Shown: positions 11,701-24,065 of the stretch, piece after piece
Layout: the number at the start of each line of letters is the position of its first letter
How positions within the stretch are numbered: position 1 is the stretch's first letter
Origin: Climacium dendroides
Taxonomy: Eukaryota; Streptophyta; Bryopsida; Hypnales; Climaciaceae
DNA length: 64,000 bases
Assembly: GCA_950106755.1 (NCBI GenBank)
Contig: OX467089.1
Span: 28,377,345 to 28,441,344, forward strand
Direction: 5' to 3'
Notes under the pieces: generated by a model
Told to the model about the DNA's origin: nothing
Database searches by the model: none
The model's input: the letters and a program-made list of their open reading frames with translations, nothing else
Translations under genes and position numbers: made by a program

Positions 11701-14700
11701 CAGAAATCACCATTTGCAGTCTCCACGTCAGAATCGAAATCATGAAAATTTACAAACATCACATATACTACACATTTCGTCACACATTTCCAACTAAGTT
11801 TGTACACGTAAATAATTCCACAACGTGACACTGGCAAGAAGGTTAAGAACACCAAACGGGCATACTCACATGTTGAAGTCCGGTACAGCAACAATGTTGA
11901 ATAGATCCAAATCATACTCCAAGCCAAATACCTAGTCAATAATGTCAGAAGATCAGAGCTAATTCAAATGGAAGTAATACTCAAACTACACGTGGTCCTG
12001 TGCCGATCCTTAAGCTAACCAAAAACTCTCCGACTGTGCCATTGGCATGCAGTAGACATTTCCAGATTCATATCTAATTCTGTACGGAGTATGGTGAAGA
12101 CTCTATCCACAAGACTCTATCGTAATGTCTTGGCATTGCCTTTCAAGTTTAACGACAACGCCATTCTTACAAGTTCAAGCAGAGTAGAAGATTTCACCTC
12201 TTCATCCCATTTCATAGCAAGTTGCAGAGATTTCATTGCATGGGCAGTTTTGGGAACATCTTGAGGAGGGGTCCAGATTCGAAGAGCCACTTTGCGTCCA
12301 GACACGGTGGTGAAAGAGTCATCGCGGCTCACAAGTTGACCAGCGACCAGTGCAAACAAGTAGCAAGGTTTGGTCCACGGATCCTCCCACAATGCGTAAT
12401 GCTTGCCAACCTACAGTCGAGCAGCACCTTAGTCCGGCTACAGACTAACTCCGAATAGATAAATGTCTTCGTTCACCATCAAAGCAACAAGAGTAAATGA
12501 AAATCCGTGAAACAAAATCGAATGACTGGCAGCAACAGAGGCATGAATCCTTGGTCTGCAACGAGGCATGGATTTGAGCGACTTACAGACAATTCACCCT
12601 CTTCAATCAAGTTGCCATTGCTCAATAACACTGGGTATAGGGTCTTATCAGCCTCTATGCGTGTTGTAAACTTGGACATCACATCAGGACGGTCCTGCAC
12701 CAACAAAACCAAGAATATGCTAAGGTGCATGTCACTCAGAGTCTGTAATTACACAGCACGACTATAGTGATTCCCATGATGCCGAGTGATACCTGGAAGT
12801 AGGTGATCTTGCGAAAGCCCTCTGCTTCACATTGAGTGCAGAAATTCCCGGTTGATTTGTACAATCCCTCCAAAGAAGTGTTGTTTTGTGGCTCTATTTC
12901 CGTCACAATTTCCAAGTCGAATGAACTTGTTGGCAGCGAGATCAAATGCAACTTCCGAGCAGCGATTTTATGATTATCCTCCTATACGACAGATATTATC
13001 AATTGTTGGTCAAGAACAGACATAACGATCTCAAACTACACTTTACAAAAAAATCTCTGAAACAAAACACCAAAAACAATATCATTGAAAGAGGAAATTC
13101 ACTTTCGAATCAAACCGATGAAATCTCAATATAAAACTGCAGCAGTTGGACCCACTTGGACATTACACACGCATAGCTTCAACTGCTAACTCAAAAAATG
13201 CAGTGTCTGTTAGACCCGTTTCAGCTGAATGAGCAATTCAAGTGATAAACAAAACTTCCAAAAAGGTGCTTTCTCCGTTGAATGATCTATGACACATCAG
13301 AATCGAAACAGACAAAACAACTCAAACTAGATAATGCTGTACAGTTAAACCTTGATAAGAGTCAATATATAGGAAAATATGAAGCCTACCGGCACTGGTG
13401 AGCCATTAATCTTCAGTGAAACCAATTTCAAGTTCTCACCATCGAGTATCAATGGGGCACCATCTGTGAAGAGCAAACATTTAGAACAAAAGCATAGGTC
13501 ATACACAACTGATAAGCTGTCACAAAAGGTCATTTACAAACTAAACATAAGAGGAACAAAAATTGCTAATTCTGATTAAGCGCCTGTTTCCATATGCTCA
13601 CCATCCCTTCGTTCACATCAAGAAACTTTACTAGCAACAAGCAAATGCTTTAAATGGTGAATGAAAGATCATTACCAGAAGACTTAGGAATAACATGGAT
13701 GTTGGATGTCACTAGCGTCTTCTCTTCTCCCAACTCGAATTTCAAATCCACCTGCAGCAGCAAATGATCACAGCCTTAATTTACACCAGCTAATGCTCAG
13801 CACAACATTCATGGTAAATTCAAACCAGGCACAGAAGCTAGGCAGACCACATGAATGCTATGGCAGCTTATCTCAAAAGCCTAGCAAGAAAATCTGTACA
13901 ATTATGTAATATCAATCGGAAAATCAGGCAGCCCTAACCACAAATTACACTGCAAAAACAAAAGTAATACAGTCGGGAAAATTAACCTTCTCAAAAGCAT
14001 AATCGGGAGCCTTGTAATCTTTAAGGAAGATCTCCTTCGGAGTCTCCTTAGCAGTCTCCTCCTTCGTCATAATGTCTTCCCCTGGTTTGGGCTGCGCTGC
14101 CAATGTGCACTGAACCCGACCAGACACGGAGCCCTGCAAGAAGAAGCCATGCAGAAACTACTGTGACAAGATGCTTACAAGTAAGACACTGTGCAACATA
14201 AGAATACCCTATTCACAAATCGACACACCAGCAAACAAGTTTCAATGTTAAGATCATCGCCATCACAGTAAGCCTACCCGGAAGTGGGGCAGGTTGTTGC
14301 GGAAATATGATCGTGAACCAAGCACCTGGAAGAAGACAATTCAGTTATCAGAGAAAAATTTCCGATCTCTAACCATTGCTCCCACATGGACACATCAGTT
14401 AAAAACAAACCGTCAGTTTTTATGCAAATGGCTTACCTTGACACCCCTGGAAAGAGAGTAAGACCTCAAACTTGGCCCAACAGCCACACCCCGCTGACCT
14501 CGAGCGGATTGCAACCTCTGAAATTCACGTATAGCCCAAATTAGGTTTTCAGATAACACTCCAAATTCCCGAGGCAATTCCTTCACGGTTCAAGACAGTA
14601 CAATGCCAACAATTGATTTCTAAAGTAACGCACTTCTCTCAAACATTTCTCTCAAGGTCAAAAGTAGTTGTGTATCAAATCTTTCTCAACATGACGTTTC

Positions 14701-16431
14701 AGTAATCCAAAAAAGTTTCTCCCGAAGTCGCGATTGCACCAAACATTCGATGAGCTAGACGCATCACTCAAGCATTGGTAACTTGCTGCAATCCCCTTAA
14801 AACAAACAGCGCCACAATAGAAACGAAAACAACGTTGCAGAAAATAGAATCGCGGACGAAACAAGAAAAGCTGTCCTGAAGGTACATTTTTATGACAACT
14901 TCAAGAGACCAGAATCGTTCTTTTACAAGCTCAACCTAGCGAGGTACATGGATAAGATGTCAGCGCAGCCTGAGCTGAGAATGACAGCACGACTGTACAA
15001 TAGAGATAACAGACGCTCGGAGGACTGTGATCCTTTACACCACGAAATGGTGGCCTATGGCGACTCATGCGGAGTGCTCCGTTTTCAGAAGAAGGGAAAA
15101 AAGAAACCCTCTGCTCGAAAGAATTCATGAAAATTATTACGCGCTAGTCACGACGTTCAGCAGAAGATCAGCAGACGCTCCGCGAAACCCTAAAGATGAA
15201 ACTCAGCCACCAAGAACATACCAGAGCTTTCAAACTCAGACAACTCTAAAATCTTTCTGCACCGCTTGATCGCGGAGCGCCTTGAAATGAACCCTAACTG
15301 CCGTCCTCCTACTGTCCTCCAAATTCGAGATGGTCGCTTGAGGAATCCAGAGTTTCTGACATTCCTAAAACTCAGCTCCTTCTCTAGGAGAAACGCACAA
15401 GGGCAAAATCGTTGTCTCCGCTGTGGAGAATCAGACTGCCCGCACGAAATCTCGAAATTCGTCACCCAAGAATGAGTAGAAAGGGCGATTTATTGCAAGA
15501 AGAGTAGCCCACACGACTTCAGCAAGCTCGGGTCAGCCCATGCTCTGGACACGCGATCCTAATCAGAAAAACATTGCAGGGAGAGACTTACAAGAAACGA
15601 GATCACTTTCAACAGACGCGGGACACTCTGTGGCAAGCCCTAAACAGGATGCGCTTCTCCGGAGCTATAAGACCAATCAACAAGCTGAGTCGACAAAAAT
15701 CGCAAGACAGAAAGGCAGGGCAGGCAGCAGGCCGGAGATCCCGAGATATAAATATGTGGCGTGGCGCGGCGTTTGGAACCCAATACCGTGTGACAAAATT
15801 AGAGAGTCCTCAAGTTGATCAATTTCAGATGCTCAAAAGACACACGAACGATTCCGAAAAAGGTCCAGACACCCCTGACGGACACCCCACCTAGCTACAA
15901 AGGCCAATTTCCCACGATGGTCCACATCCCGATCTCTCTTCATTACTCATTCTCCGACGGGCATTCCAACTACGAAACTGAACGGCACATCCATCACCCG
16001 TGCTTCCACGGGGATCCTTCCAATTCAGAGCCCCGATGGCCGAACTAGGAAATGAACCCGAAGAAACGAAGTGCCTCTTCCTTTCTCTCTCGCCAGCCAT
16101 CCGAACGTGGAAACCCAGGAACCCACGGAGAAGACGGAGGAGGGAGGAGATTTGTGCCAGACTCAGTCAGTCAGATAGAAAAATAGTTACTCACAAGCGC
16201 AGCCCCAGATTTCGACCACGCGGTAGGGGAAGGTCGCCGCAGCAGCACCGAGCGAAGAGCCGAGGAGCGCAGGAAGACCTCCACAACCATACTCCGCCGT
16301 TGCGGCCACGATACTACGACGGGCGCAGAGGAGGGAGCGGCAGAAGCATGGGCACAAGCAGAGAGAGCAGAGACAATAACCGAGGAAGGAGAAGGAGGCC
16401 GATGAAATAGCAGGCTGGGAGCCGCCGCCAT
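5777..16431 (-). CDS. M1-family (PepN-type) aminopeptidase, 31 exons, complete
   Basis: A zinc metallopeptidase that removes N-terminal residues from peptides. It is 1037 aa, close to plant PepN-type enzymes with a presequence. Exons: 16431-16195, 14517-14437, 14325-14278, 14133-13987, 13751-13676, 13463-13390, 12981-12793, 12694-12587, 12410-12198, 11931-11870, 11696-11669, 11398-11312, 11088-11063, 10879-10816, 10651-10571, 10350-10284, 10102-10098, 9943-9932, 9792-9736, 9523-9414, 9181-9101, 8917-8731, 8535-8387, 8260-8122, 7955-7809, 7260-7179, 6889-6714, 6583-6473, 6380-6264, 6110-6039, 5857-5777. All junctions are GT-AG and keep frame. The first ~80 residues are rich in Ser, Ala and Arg and poor in acids, like an organelle presequence. 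PepN hallmarks follow: GFRKITYFQ (276-284), GAMEN (413-417), HEYFH (449-453) with the third zinc ligand E472, and catalytic Tyr533 in [12 protein letters not shown]. Nothing is broken, so it should be functional. The 1.7-kb first intron could hide a small extra exon. Confidence 0.93.
9932..9943 (-). other. 12-nt microexon carrying the catalytic tyrosine (exon 18)
   Basis: The minus strand reads CTGCAG, then the 12-nt exon GTGTATGAGAAG, then donor GTAGGG. It encodes Val-Tyr-Glu-Lys (532-535). The Tyr corresponds to the transition-state-stabilising Tyr of M1 enzymes (Tyr381 in E. coli PepN). It is in frame, so skipping would give a protein lacking only these four residues. Confidence 0.88.
10098..10102 (-). 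other. 5-nt microexon (exon 17)
   Basis: The minus strand reads CCGCAG, TTACT, GTAAGT. The five bases complete a Val codon begun by the last G of exon 16 and add Thr, giving FYTVT followed by VYEK from exon 18. This is the expected family sequence NFYTVTVYEKG. Without these 5 nt the frame breaks and two conserved residues are missing. The donor of exon 16 is a weak GTTGGC. Confidence 0.8.
11063..11088 (-). other. 26-nt microexon completing the HEXXH zinc motif (exon 13)
   Basis: Exon 12 ends at Gly-His-Glu. This 26-nt exon, between acceptor TTCAG and donor GTATGC, supplies YFHNWTGN plus two bases of an Arg codon, giving HEYFH. The intron therefore splits the zinc-binding helix between Glu450 and Tyr451. 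Skipping removes the second zinc His and shifts frame. Confidence 0.9.
11669..11696 (-). other. 28-nt microexon carrying GAMEN (aminopeptidase exon 11)
   Basis: The minus strand reads acceptor CAG, a 28-nt exon, then donor GTGAGT. With the split ATG codon from exon 10 it encodes [15 protein letters not shown] is the exopeptidase signature that binds the substrate N-terminus in M1 enzymes. Skipping it would shift frame (28 is not a multiple of 3). Confidence 0.9.
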
Positions 16432-17450
16432 TACGAATTATAGCTTAACTTTAGCTATAGGAAGGGAACGAGGCAGGCAGAAGAAGAAAACGGTGCCACC
16501 CCAGAGACCAGTCAGCCAGGTTCCTCCCGTCTCTCCTTCCCTGTCTGGCTCACCACGCTCACTCCTGACGCAGGCACCCTCCCACACGGCAACAACGCCT
16601 GCCTCCCCAATTCGCATTCCCTCTCAGTTCAGTTCACGAACCATCTGAGCAGTATCAGGTTGAACATGAGTGGGGGAGGGGAGTCTAATCTAAGCTTAAG
16701 CTTCCCCCAATTCAATTCCTTTCAAGTTACCCTCTGACCTGACCTGGCGTCGCGCTAGCAGTCCAGCACTCCTGCCTGTCAGACGTGGAATTCCCGCGAT
16801 TGATGATTCTGGGAGGAACCTTATCTAAAAGGAAGGAAGGAAGCAAAGCAAGGCTGTGGTCATCTGTCGTCACCAGGAGGCGGCGACTTCCGCTCCCTCC
16901 ATTGCTTCCAGCCCCAGCGCTCGCCCGCCTCGCTCGCTCGGTCTGTCGAAAGCTCCCTCCCTCGAATGCATTCATTTCTTCGGCAGCTATTGTGGTTTGT
17001 GATCGAATTGGGAGGGGGCTGGGGACAGGCCGGGTGCGTGCATGCATGGATGATGTGAGTTAAGGAATTCCAGCTCCTTCAGCTCGATCACACAGAACCC
17101 AATCATGCATATATGAGCTAGCTAGCCATGATCGAGTTCGTTCTCTGTGGGCGCCATTAATGATTGATGGAATGTATGTGTGAGAGAGCATGCAGGCGAT
17201 TGATCGCCCATCCAGGCAGTCACTGACTGGGCTGGGCTGTCTGGATCTTGTGCGTTTCTGTGACTGCTCGACCACTCGTAGAGGTTCCATTCAGCTGGGA
17301 TGAGGGGACACGGCGTCGGTCTCGGCATTCTTGGGCTGTCTTGGACACGAAGTTCGTTCCTACGGCCTCATCCCAACTTCTGCTTCCAATCACTTCTCCA
17401 TTCCCTTGGGCAGCTGCTACGGTAACGTAACTTAGTCTCGCCTGTTTCGC
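16432..17450 (-). promoter_or_regulatory. Probable 5' flank and promoter of the aminopeptidase gene
   Basis: The kilobase upstream of the aminopeptidase start codon is clearly more GC-rich than the surrounding AT-rich DNA, with pyrimidine-rich runs such as CTCCCTCC near 16500-16660 and 16880-16970. That composition fits a plant promoter and 5' untranslated region. No TATA box or start site can be assigned. Open frames on both strands here match nothing I know. Confidence 0.4.
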
Positions 17451-19272
17451 CTACTTCTAAGAACAACTCATTTCCCATCTCAATTCTCAATTTGGGACCT
17501 TATTAGGATCAATGTTTGTCAAATTCGGGACTTACTTCATAGCCCAATTGCGTTGCGACTGGACAAGCCAGCGGAAATGCGATTGGGAAACGGACTGGTT
17601 GGGAAAGCAATCGATCCAATCCCTCACCTGCAAAGCGGACTCTCAAGGTGAAGAGTAGGATCCATTGGATATTGATGCACGACATACGGATACGTGTACT
17701 ATGTCAATGTCCTATATCGATTGCAGTCAGAACAACTTCTTAAAAAATATAAATACGGTGAGGGGTGGATCATCTGCTAATTCTGAAAAGAATTCAACTC
17801 ACTATGTCACAGGTGACTGAGTCTATCATAATGCACTCAAAAGATACAAGGTTGTTTTCACGTTGGCTCGTCAATAAATGTCCTTGAATTTAAGTTTCAG
17901 TTCGAAGAATGTACCGTACCCAAATAGCTGATACTTTAAAGCGGGATATTTAATTAAAATATTAAAAGATGCTTGGATAACTTAAAATGTTGGATACTAC
18001 ATTGAAAGGAATGAAAAATCTTTGGCATCTATCTCACATAGCTTTAAATCTGTGTTTTTTTCAACCCTCAAATGTCGGGCTGGTGATTGAGGAAATCAGC
18101 CCTTTTGGAACCGTGTGACATCATCTAGTTTAAAAAAATAAAAAATAATCATTGGGAGTCAAAATATTGTAGAAGATTTCTCCCCCTAATTTCGAGGATG
18201 AATAGTTGCACCCCTAATTTCGAAGATGAATAGTTGCATTTCTATCCTATACAAGAGAATTCCTTGTCATCCATTGGAAGCAAAACATCCGCCTCAACAT
18301 TTAAGAGTTAAGGCGACTTATTGGTTGTTTGCACCAAATTGAAGGAACTTATACCATGTCTTTAGAATAATACATAGAAATTGCTCGTTATTGGTGTTGA
18401 TTTTAGGGCTTGGTGCCGATATCACCACAAATAGGCATAGGTTTGGGGCTACATCGCCAACTTGATATTTAGGATACCTTTAATTTTTTTTCCATTGGAT
18501 CCATTGTTCCAACCTCAGGTTTTAAATGCTCTCTTGGTACTGACTTCCTTCTCTGCATTGTCTACCTTGTTGCCTACTTCCCATTGCAATTGATCGTTCA
18601 AGCACTACTACATACCAAGGATACGAGCATTCATAGCCACTTCGTCTACATTCCCAATGCACATTGCTCAATTTGTCACTATATTAATTTCCACTTCATC
18701 CACAAAGATGGTGCATTTCTTTCTTATGGCAAAAATTATGGCTTTATTGGTTTGTAAAGATTTGGTTGACCATTGTCACACCTCTATTTCCTTGGGATGC
18801 CCGAAGTGCCTTAGTAAATAAAAGGGCTTTAGGGGTGACTTTCCAAGCCTTACAAAAGTTTAAAAAAGGAGAAATGAATAACTCCCAAACAAACAAGGTA
18901 CAATATCACCCTAAATTATAAAAGTATTGTAAAGTATCTTACATATTTGGAAATCCCTTGAGAAGACGCTTTCAACCTTTCAAAAAATACATGATTTGAA
19001 CTAGTTGACTAGAAATTATGGCCATTCAAAGTTGGAGGTGTCCCTTAGTCCGGGACACTTAAAAGTTAGGAGTGAGAGATTCCTAATGAATCCTTCATAG
19101 AAATATGGCATATAGCAAATCATTGGAAAGCTATAAATACAAATAAATTAGAATGACAAGCATTACAAGCCCAAAGTTATAGCCAAATGAAGGGCTGTGG
19201 TGAAGGCGTGACATGGCTCTTAGTAAATCCAAATCTTTGGAGGGCCATAACTTTGTGAGAAATTGGTCAAAT
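17451..19272. other. Intergenic, old repeats
   Basis: No gene is seen. The region includes the second copy of the dispersed repeat (18030-18320). Within it an approximately 30-bp unit ending in GATGAATAGTTGCA is repeated side by side at about 18183-18242. Confidence 0.5.
18030..18320. repeat. Dispersed repeat, copy 2 (related to 4380-4620)
   Basis: Related in the same orientation to 4380-4620 through shared blocks around TATTGTAGAAGA and TTTCGAGGATGAATAGTT. This copy has an extra internal tandem duplication at 18183-18242. The family is not recognised. Confidence 0.6.
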
Positions 19273-19487
19273 CACTACAAGAGAAACTCGTCCTAATTGA
19301 CAAAAATCAGCTTGTCCTAATCTACAGAAAATTGACAGATTTTTGTCAATTAGGACAAAAAACTGTCCGAATTGACAAAAAATTGTCCTAATTGACAAAA
19401 ATCTGTCAATTTTCTGTAGATTAGGACGGGCTGATTTTTGTCAATTAGGACGAGTTTCTGTCATTTTGGACAGGTTTTCTTGTAGTG
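19273..19487. mobile_element. CACTA-type foldback MITE, 215 bp, 3-bp TSD
   Basis: The element starts CACTACAAGAGAAACT and ends in the inverted counterpart TTTTCTTGTAGTG. It is flanked on both sides by AAT (19270-19272 and 19488-19490), the 3-bp target duplication expected of En/Spm (CACTA) elements. The interior is almost wholly one long inverted repeat built from GACAAAAATCAGC, CTAATCTACAGAAAATTGAC and CTAATTGAC blocks, so one strand can fold into a single hairpin. It has no coding capacity. Intact ends and duplication suggest fairly recent insertion. Confidence 0.88.
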
Positions 19488-19490
19488 AAT

Positions 19491-21399
19491 GAGAGAAGTG
19501 AGTAGTCCATCAACATCTATTCATTACATAAATATCCAAAATGGACTTCTATGTGGGATTTAGAACTTAGACCTCAAAGTTATACCATTTGGAAGTTTGG
19601 GAGTTCAAACGAGGTCATAACTTAGTAGTTTCAATTGGAAATAGGTGGTCTTCCAAAACTAATGTGGTTTTTAGAAGTTCTTTTGACCTATAAAGGGAGG
19701 TTTGTTGAATTACTATAAAAAGTACTATAAAAAGGGTTGGTCTTCCCCCTCCCTCCCTCTTAGAACTTTGATGAGTATTGATGATTTAAGGTTGATGATG
19801 CAACTTTATCACTAGGTCCAAGGCACCATATAACACTCGTATATATGTCCCATAACACCAATTGAATGGAGTTTCTCTCTTTGCTAAGTCATTCCAAATG
19901 TGTTCCAAATTATGAATTCCAACTAGTTTTGATATAAAAATAGAAAATATACAATGAATTTAGTATAGAGTGGACTGACCTTCAAAGGCAGTTAGCATTG
20001 GTGGAGAGTAGTACTTCTACCAAGTGCTTGGACATCAATAAGAGCTCTATCCCATGTCACCAAATGACATGCTTGGTGTCATGTGTAGTATGTGTTAGCA
20101 ATTTCGGGGACTAGGAGTTGGCAATATAAGTTGAAAATGGGAATTAATGTTGTGAATACGTGGCATGTGCAGTGTTAGTGAGTTGTAATTCAAGTGATAC
20201 TAAAAATGAAGCATGGTGAACCCATTAAGTTGTGAAGGCCCTCAAGAGGTTGTTTAGAACTATAAAGTGTTACTAGAGTTGCGATAATTATAGAGGGTTT
20301 GAACTTTAGGAAAGGTAGGGTGTTTTTAAATTTCAAATTATACAGTGGAAAAATCACCAATTTAATTGTAGCATATTTTCACAATATCTTCCATTCCTCT
20401 ATTTGTCACATAATCCAATGAGTGCATTGCTTTGTTTATCATTGTAATTGTTTTTTCAGTTGTTGTTGGTTACTTGGTCATTGAAGAGGTTGAGGTGAGG
20501 GTTAAAGATCTACAACTCTGTAAGAATATTCAAATCAATTTATTTTGATGTTAAAGAAATTAGACTTTGGAGATTTCAGTTTCTAAGAAGTTAGGTTTGA
20601 CCGAGATTAGTTTGGAGTGATTTTAGTTGCAATCAAGGATTTAGGATCAATTTACTTGAGCTAGGTTTGAGGGATTGCTTAGAGGTTTGATTTACAAATT
20701 GAAGATTTTAAGAATAATCAACAAAATTTAGATTTTGGAGATCGGTGGCTATACATTTCAATTTTCATGGCGGATTCTTCTTCTAAGTTTGTTGACATCA
20801 GTTTTACCAACATAGCTAAGGCAATCACAAAAGTCTTTTACAAGCAAAGAGGCTAAAGCAAAAACTTGAGAAATTAAAAAAAGGCAATGGTGGTTGAAAG
20901 AAAGGTGTTTGCAAAAAAGAGGTAGTCAAAGTAGAGGCATAAAAGAAAGCTTGAAATAACAAGACAATGAGAAGCTATTTCACTTCCAATAGCAACCTTT
21001 GAGGATTGCAACACAAGTGCTACAATGTGCAATGACGGGGGTGCATAGCAAATTTGAAGGACCTTTAACTACTATCTTTATAAAGAGTGAAGTAAGGGGG
21101 TTTGAATCGCTAGACACTGAAATCCTATTGTCCTATTTCAGCATCATTCTTGTTTCTAACAATGAAGCGTCCCTAGAGTCCAAATTTGATGACAAACTTC
21201 AACCTTGTAAGGTAATATGTTTCGAGAAGTAAACCAAATAATAGTGGAAATGTAATGATAGATTTTGACAACAATTTTGTGGACCTACCTTGCTTATGAA
21301 AGAAGCAGAAGGTTGCAAAACCAAAGTCAAAGGGTGTGAAGGAAAAATTAGTGTCTACTAGTAGAAAGAAATACGACTTCTACTACAAGTTTAACAACA
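19491..21399. other. Intergenic, unidentified repeats
   Basis: AT-rich sequence without a supported gene. Fragments with plus-strand codon-like texture between about 20760 and 21240 lead into the hAT-like remnant that follows but are interrupted by stops. Confidence 0.4.
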
Positions 21400-21580
21400 A
21401 GTAGGTATCGTAGGAGCCGTGGAGTAAGGCTATCCTTGTAGAGGATGATATTATGGACATCATGCAATGCAAGTTGTGCTCAACTATAAAGGGTAAATCA
21501 ATCCAAATGGTTCCAACATGGGATATAATTTCCAAGCATGCCATCTAGAAGATTCATAAGATATATGGTATTGTATGCAA
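21400..21580 (+). mobile_element. hAT-like transposase remnant (zinc-finger N-terminal part)
   Basis: The plus strand reads a Trp-rich start, then CKLCSTIKGK, then Lys-His about 20 residues later. This C-x2-C ... H spacing is typical of the N-terminal zinc finger of plant hAT-like transposases. Stops and lost frames show it is decayed. A fragment resembling the downstream catalytic part of the same kind of protein is at 46855-47345, but I cannot show the two were ever one element. Confidence 0.4.
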
Positions 21581-21739
21581 TTTATGGGCCTACTGTTAGA
21601 ACCGAAACAAATAGATTTTATTTATTTCAAATAGAATTTGAAGTAAGAAAATCCATTCTCAGTATATTTTCTTTATTCTATGGGTTAGAAATAGAGAAAT
21701 TACTAGAATTATGGATTAGCAAACCGTAGGGGCTCTTCA

Positions 21740-22200
21740 TTGAGATAAAATGATTAAGGAGGAAAATTGCACTTCCATCCTAACCGGAAACCGGAGCCTA
21801 GAGAGTTGTCCAAAAAAGTATTTTCAAAGACTTTTGGCAGTATTGGAATTGGATCTGGAAATATTCCGGACTAACGGATCCAGAATCCGGAAATGTCTAG
21901 GATCGAGATGAAGATCTAAAAAGGATTCGAATGAAGATCTAGAAAAGATCTAGATGAAGATCCGAAAAGAATCCGAATAGGATCCGGAATTCAGAAATGT
22001 TCAAGATCCGGAATCCATAAAATGATTCAAAACAGAAGCCTCATACCGGACGGCAACGAAGACGACTCCGGCTAGAAGCAGAAATGACAGATCCGAAAAG
22101 GGCGGATCCAGAACAGATCCGGATTTTTAGGAAGTTCCGAAAATTTAGGAAGTTCCAGATTTGTAGGATCTGACGGTGAATTTTCCGGATATCCTGGGGT
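21740..22200. repeat. GATCCGGA-rich low-complexity repeats
   Basis: Irregular repeats of GGATCCGGA, AAGATCTAGA and GATCCGAAAAG fill this segment. It looks like a locally expanded low-complexity sequence, perhaps inside an LTR-like element. No coding function is visible. Confidence 0.55.
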
Positions 22201-22429
22201 GTTCAGTGATTGGTTGCTTGGATTTCCAGGTGCCTTTTTAGGCTTTTAGGTGTTTTGACATTTTGACTTTGGTTTTGTGTTAGTATTTAATGGCAGGCAG
22301 GGGAATGCTGGTATGCGAGCGGGGGTCTGTGAGCGGCGAGCTGGAAGCGGGCATTAGTGAGCAAGGAGTGGTAATATTGGAAGAAAAAAGAATGGGTTTA
22401 AGAAAAAAATAGGATTAAAAAAATGAGAT

Positions 22430-22600
22430 AGTGGATGAAAGAAGGAATGAAAGCGGATTTGAAAAATGGATGAAAAAGTAGATGACAATGGATGAATGTA
22501 GTTGGGTTTAGGGTTGAAAGTGGATGAAAGTGGATGAATGTAGTTGGATTTTGGATGAATGTGGATGAAAAAGTGGGTGAGTGTGATTGAAAATTTGGAT
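22430..22600. repeat. GTGGATGAA tandem repeats
   Basis: Irregular tandem copies of GTGGATGAAAGTGGATGAA and related units. They account for the repetitive minus-strand open frame 22398-22655 (FIHFHPLSTLNPTTFIH), which I reject as a gene. Confidence 0.7.
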
Positions 22601-23564
22601 GAGAAGAATATCTTTTTTCAAAAAAGAATTGAACTAAGAGAAGTTGGAGAACCAAGTTAAATTAAATTTTCAAAAATTTGTTTGTAATTTTAATTCTTTA
22701 ATCAAAAGTTATGAAAAAATTATAGAGAGAGGTGTTTAAAAATGTCAAGGAAAATATCCCTTCCAACCCCTCTCTGAAATTTGTTCATAACTTTGACTAG
22801 AGGCTTTAAATATCAAATAGATTTTTGTCGATGAATGTTAATTTGATTTCCCAACTTTTCTTAGTTCAAAAGTTTTTGAAAAAAAATCATTCTTCTATGC
22901 TTAAATGAGGTTTGAAATTCTACTTCAAACACAATTCCTATATTTGACTTAATTATGAGCAATTGAGCTCATATTAATTTTCATTTACATATCCCACCTA
23001 GATTGTTTTACTTACTACCACCCCTCTTGTATATTAAGAGCTTGTTTTTTCTAGAACAACCCAAAGGTGTGAGTAGCCCATAAAAATCCGCCATCAGTAC
23101 CTCATAATGGGTAGTAGTTGTTCTTAGTTAATCCCTAAACATCAGAGGTCTAACCAAGCTTAAAAACTGCCTTCCTTTGCAAGTCCGAAAAATCAAAATT
23201 AGAGTAAGGTATGAAGATCTTAACCGTACAATATTGTAGTGTGCATGTTGTAGATGGTGTGGAACAAAGTTGGGGTCATTTGACCATATAAATTGAAAGA
23301 TTATAATGTTTTAGTGATGAAAAAAGGTGCTGAAATTTTCTTAAAAACACATTTGGAGGTGAAATTCGATTTCTAAACCTACTCAAATGAAAAAACTTTA
23401 AACTACAAAGTGAGTCAAAACTAGAATACATACAATTTGGTGAAAAAAAATATCATTCAAAATGAATCATTGTGTCTGCAAAATGGATTTGAAATCTTAG
23501 AAAACAGTGAAAAAAGTAACAAAAAATCACATCTATGACTGAACCTCCTTCTATTAAAATGCTT

Positions 23565-24065
23565 CTTAGTCAGTCATAACTTCTTGGATTGCTATGAAAT
23601 TTTAACCACTCAAACTAGACTAGTATGCTCAACTTCTCCAACAAGTTTTATTGGATTTGGACATTACATGAAGAAGTTATAAGCCGCCGAAGTTCATTGG
23701 AATTCACCAACGTTTGGATTTTGAACTTTGAATTGCTCCCAATCATTCGAAACAACTCGGATTGACATGAAAACTTTACCACAATAATTAGACTTCAGTG
23801 GAAACAAAACCCAACAAATTTGATTGAAAACAAACATTAGATTACAAAGATACAAGCCCCCAAAGTTGCAGCCATCAAATGCAATTTGGTGAGCTCAAAT
23901 TGAACCTGTGAACTTCGACTAGCTCCCAAAACTATTATACATCTTGTATTGATCTAAAAATTTTATCACACAAACTAGACTAGTATGCGCAACTTTTCCA
24001 ATAAGTTTTATTGAATTTGGACATTGGATGCAAAAGTTATAGCCCTTTGAATTTGACTTTTAGAC
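23565..24065. repeat. Degenerate ~175-bp tandem repeats, about 3 copies
   Basis: Three diverged units begin near 23570, 23745 and 23925. The first and third share CAAACTAGACTAGTATG, AAGTTTTATTG and ATTTGGACATT in the same order. The middle copy is more diverged. No coding capacity. It may be part of an old transposon or satellite. Confidence 0.55.

Noticed and set aside
15815..16410. Plus-strand Arg-rich frames overlapping the start of the aminopeptidase gene
   Set aside because: They are shadows of the GC-rich first exon and 5' region on the minus strand.
16785..17430. Open frames upstream of the aminopeptidase gene
   Set aside because: GC-rich promoter sequence produces open frames on both strands; none matches a family.
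22398..22655. 85-aa minus-strand frame rich in FIH/PTTFIH repeats
   Set aside because: It is the translation of the GTGGATGAA tandem repeat and has no other support.
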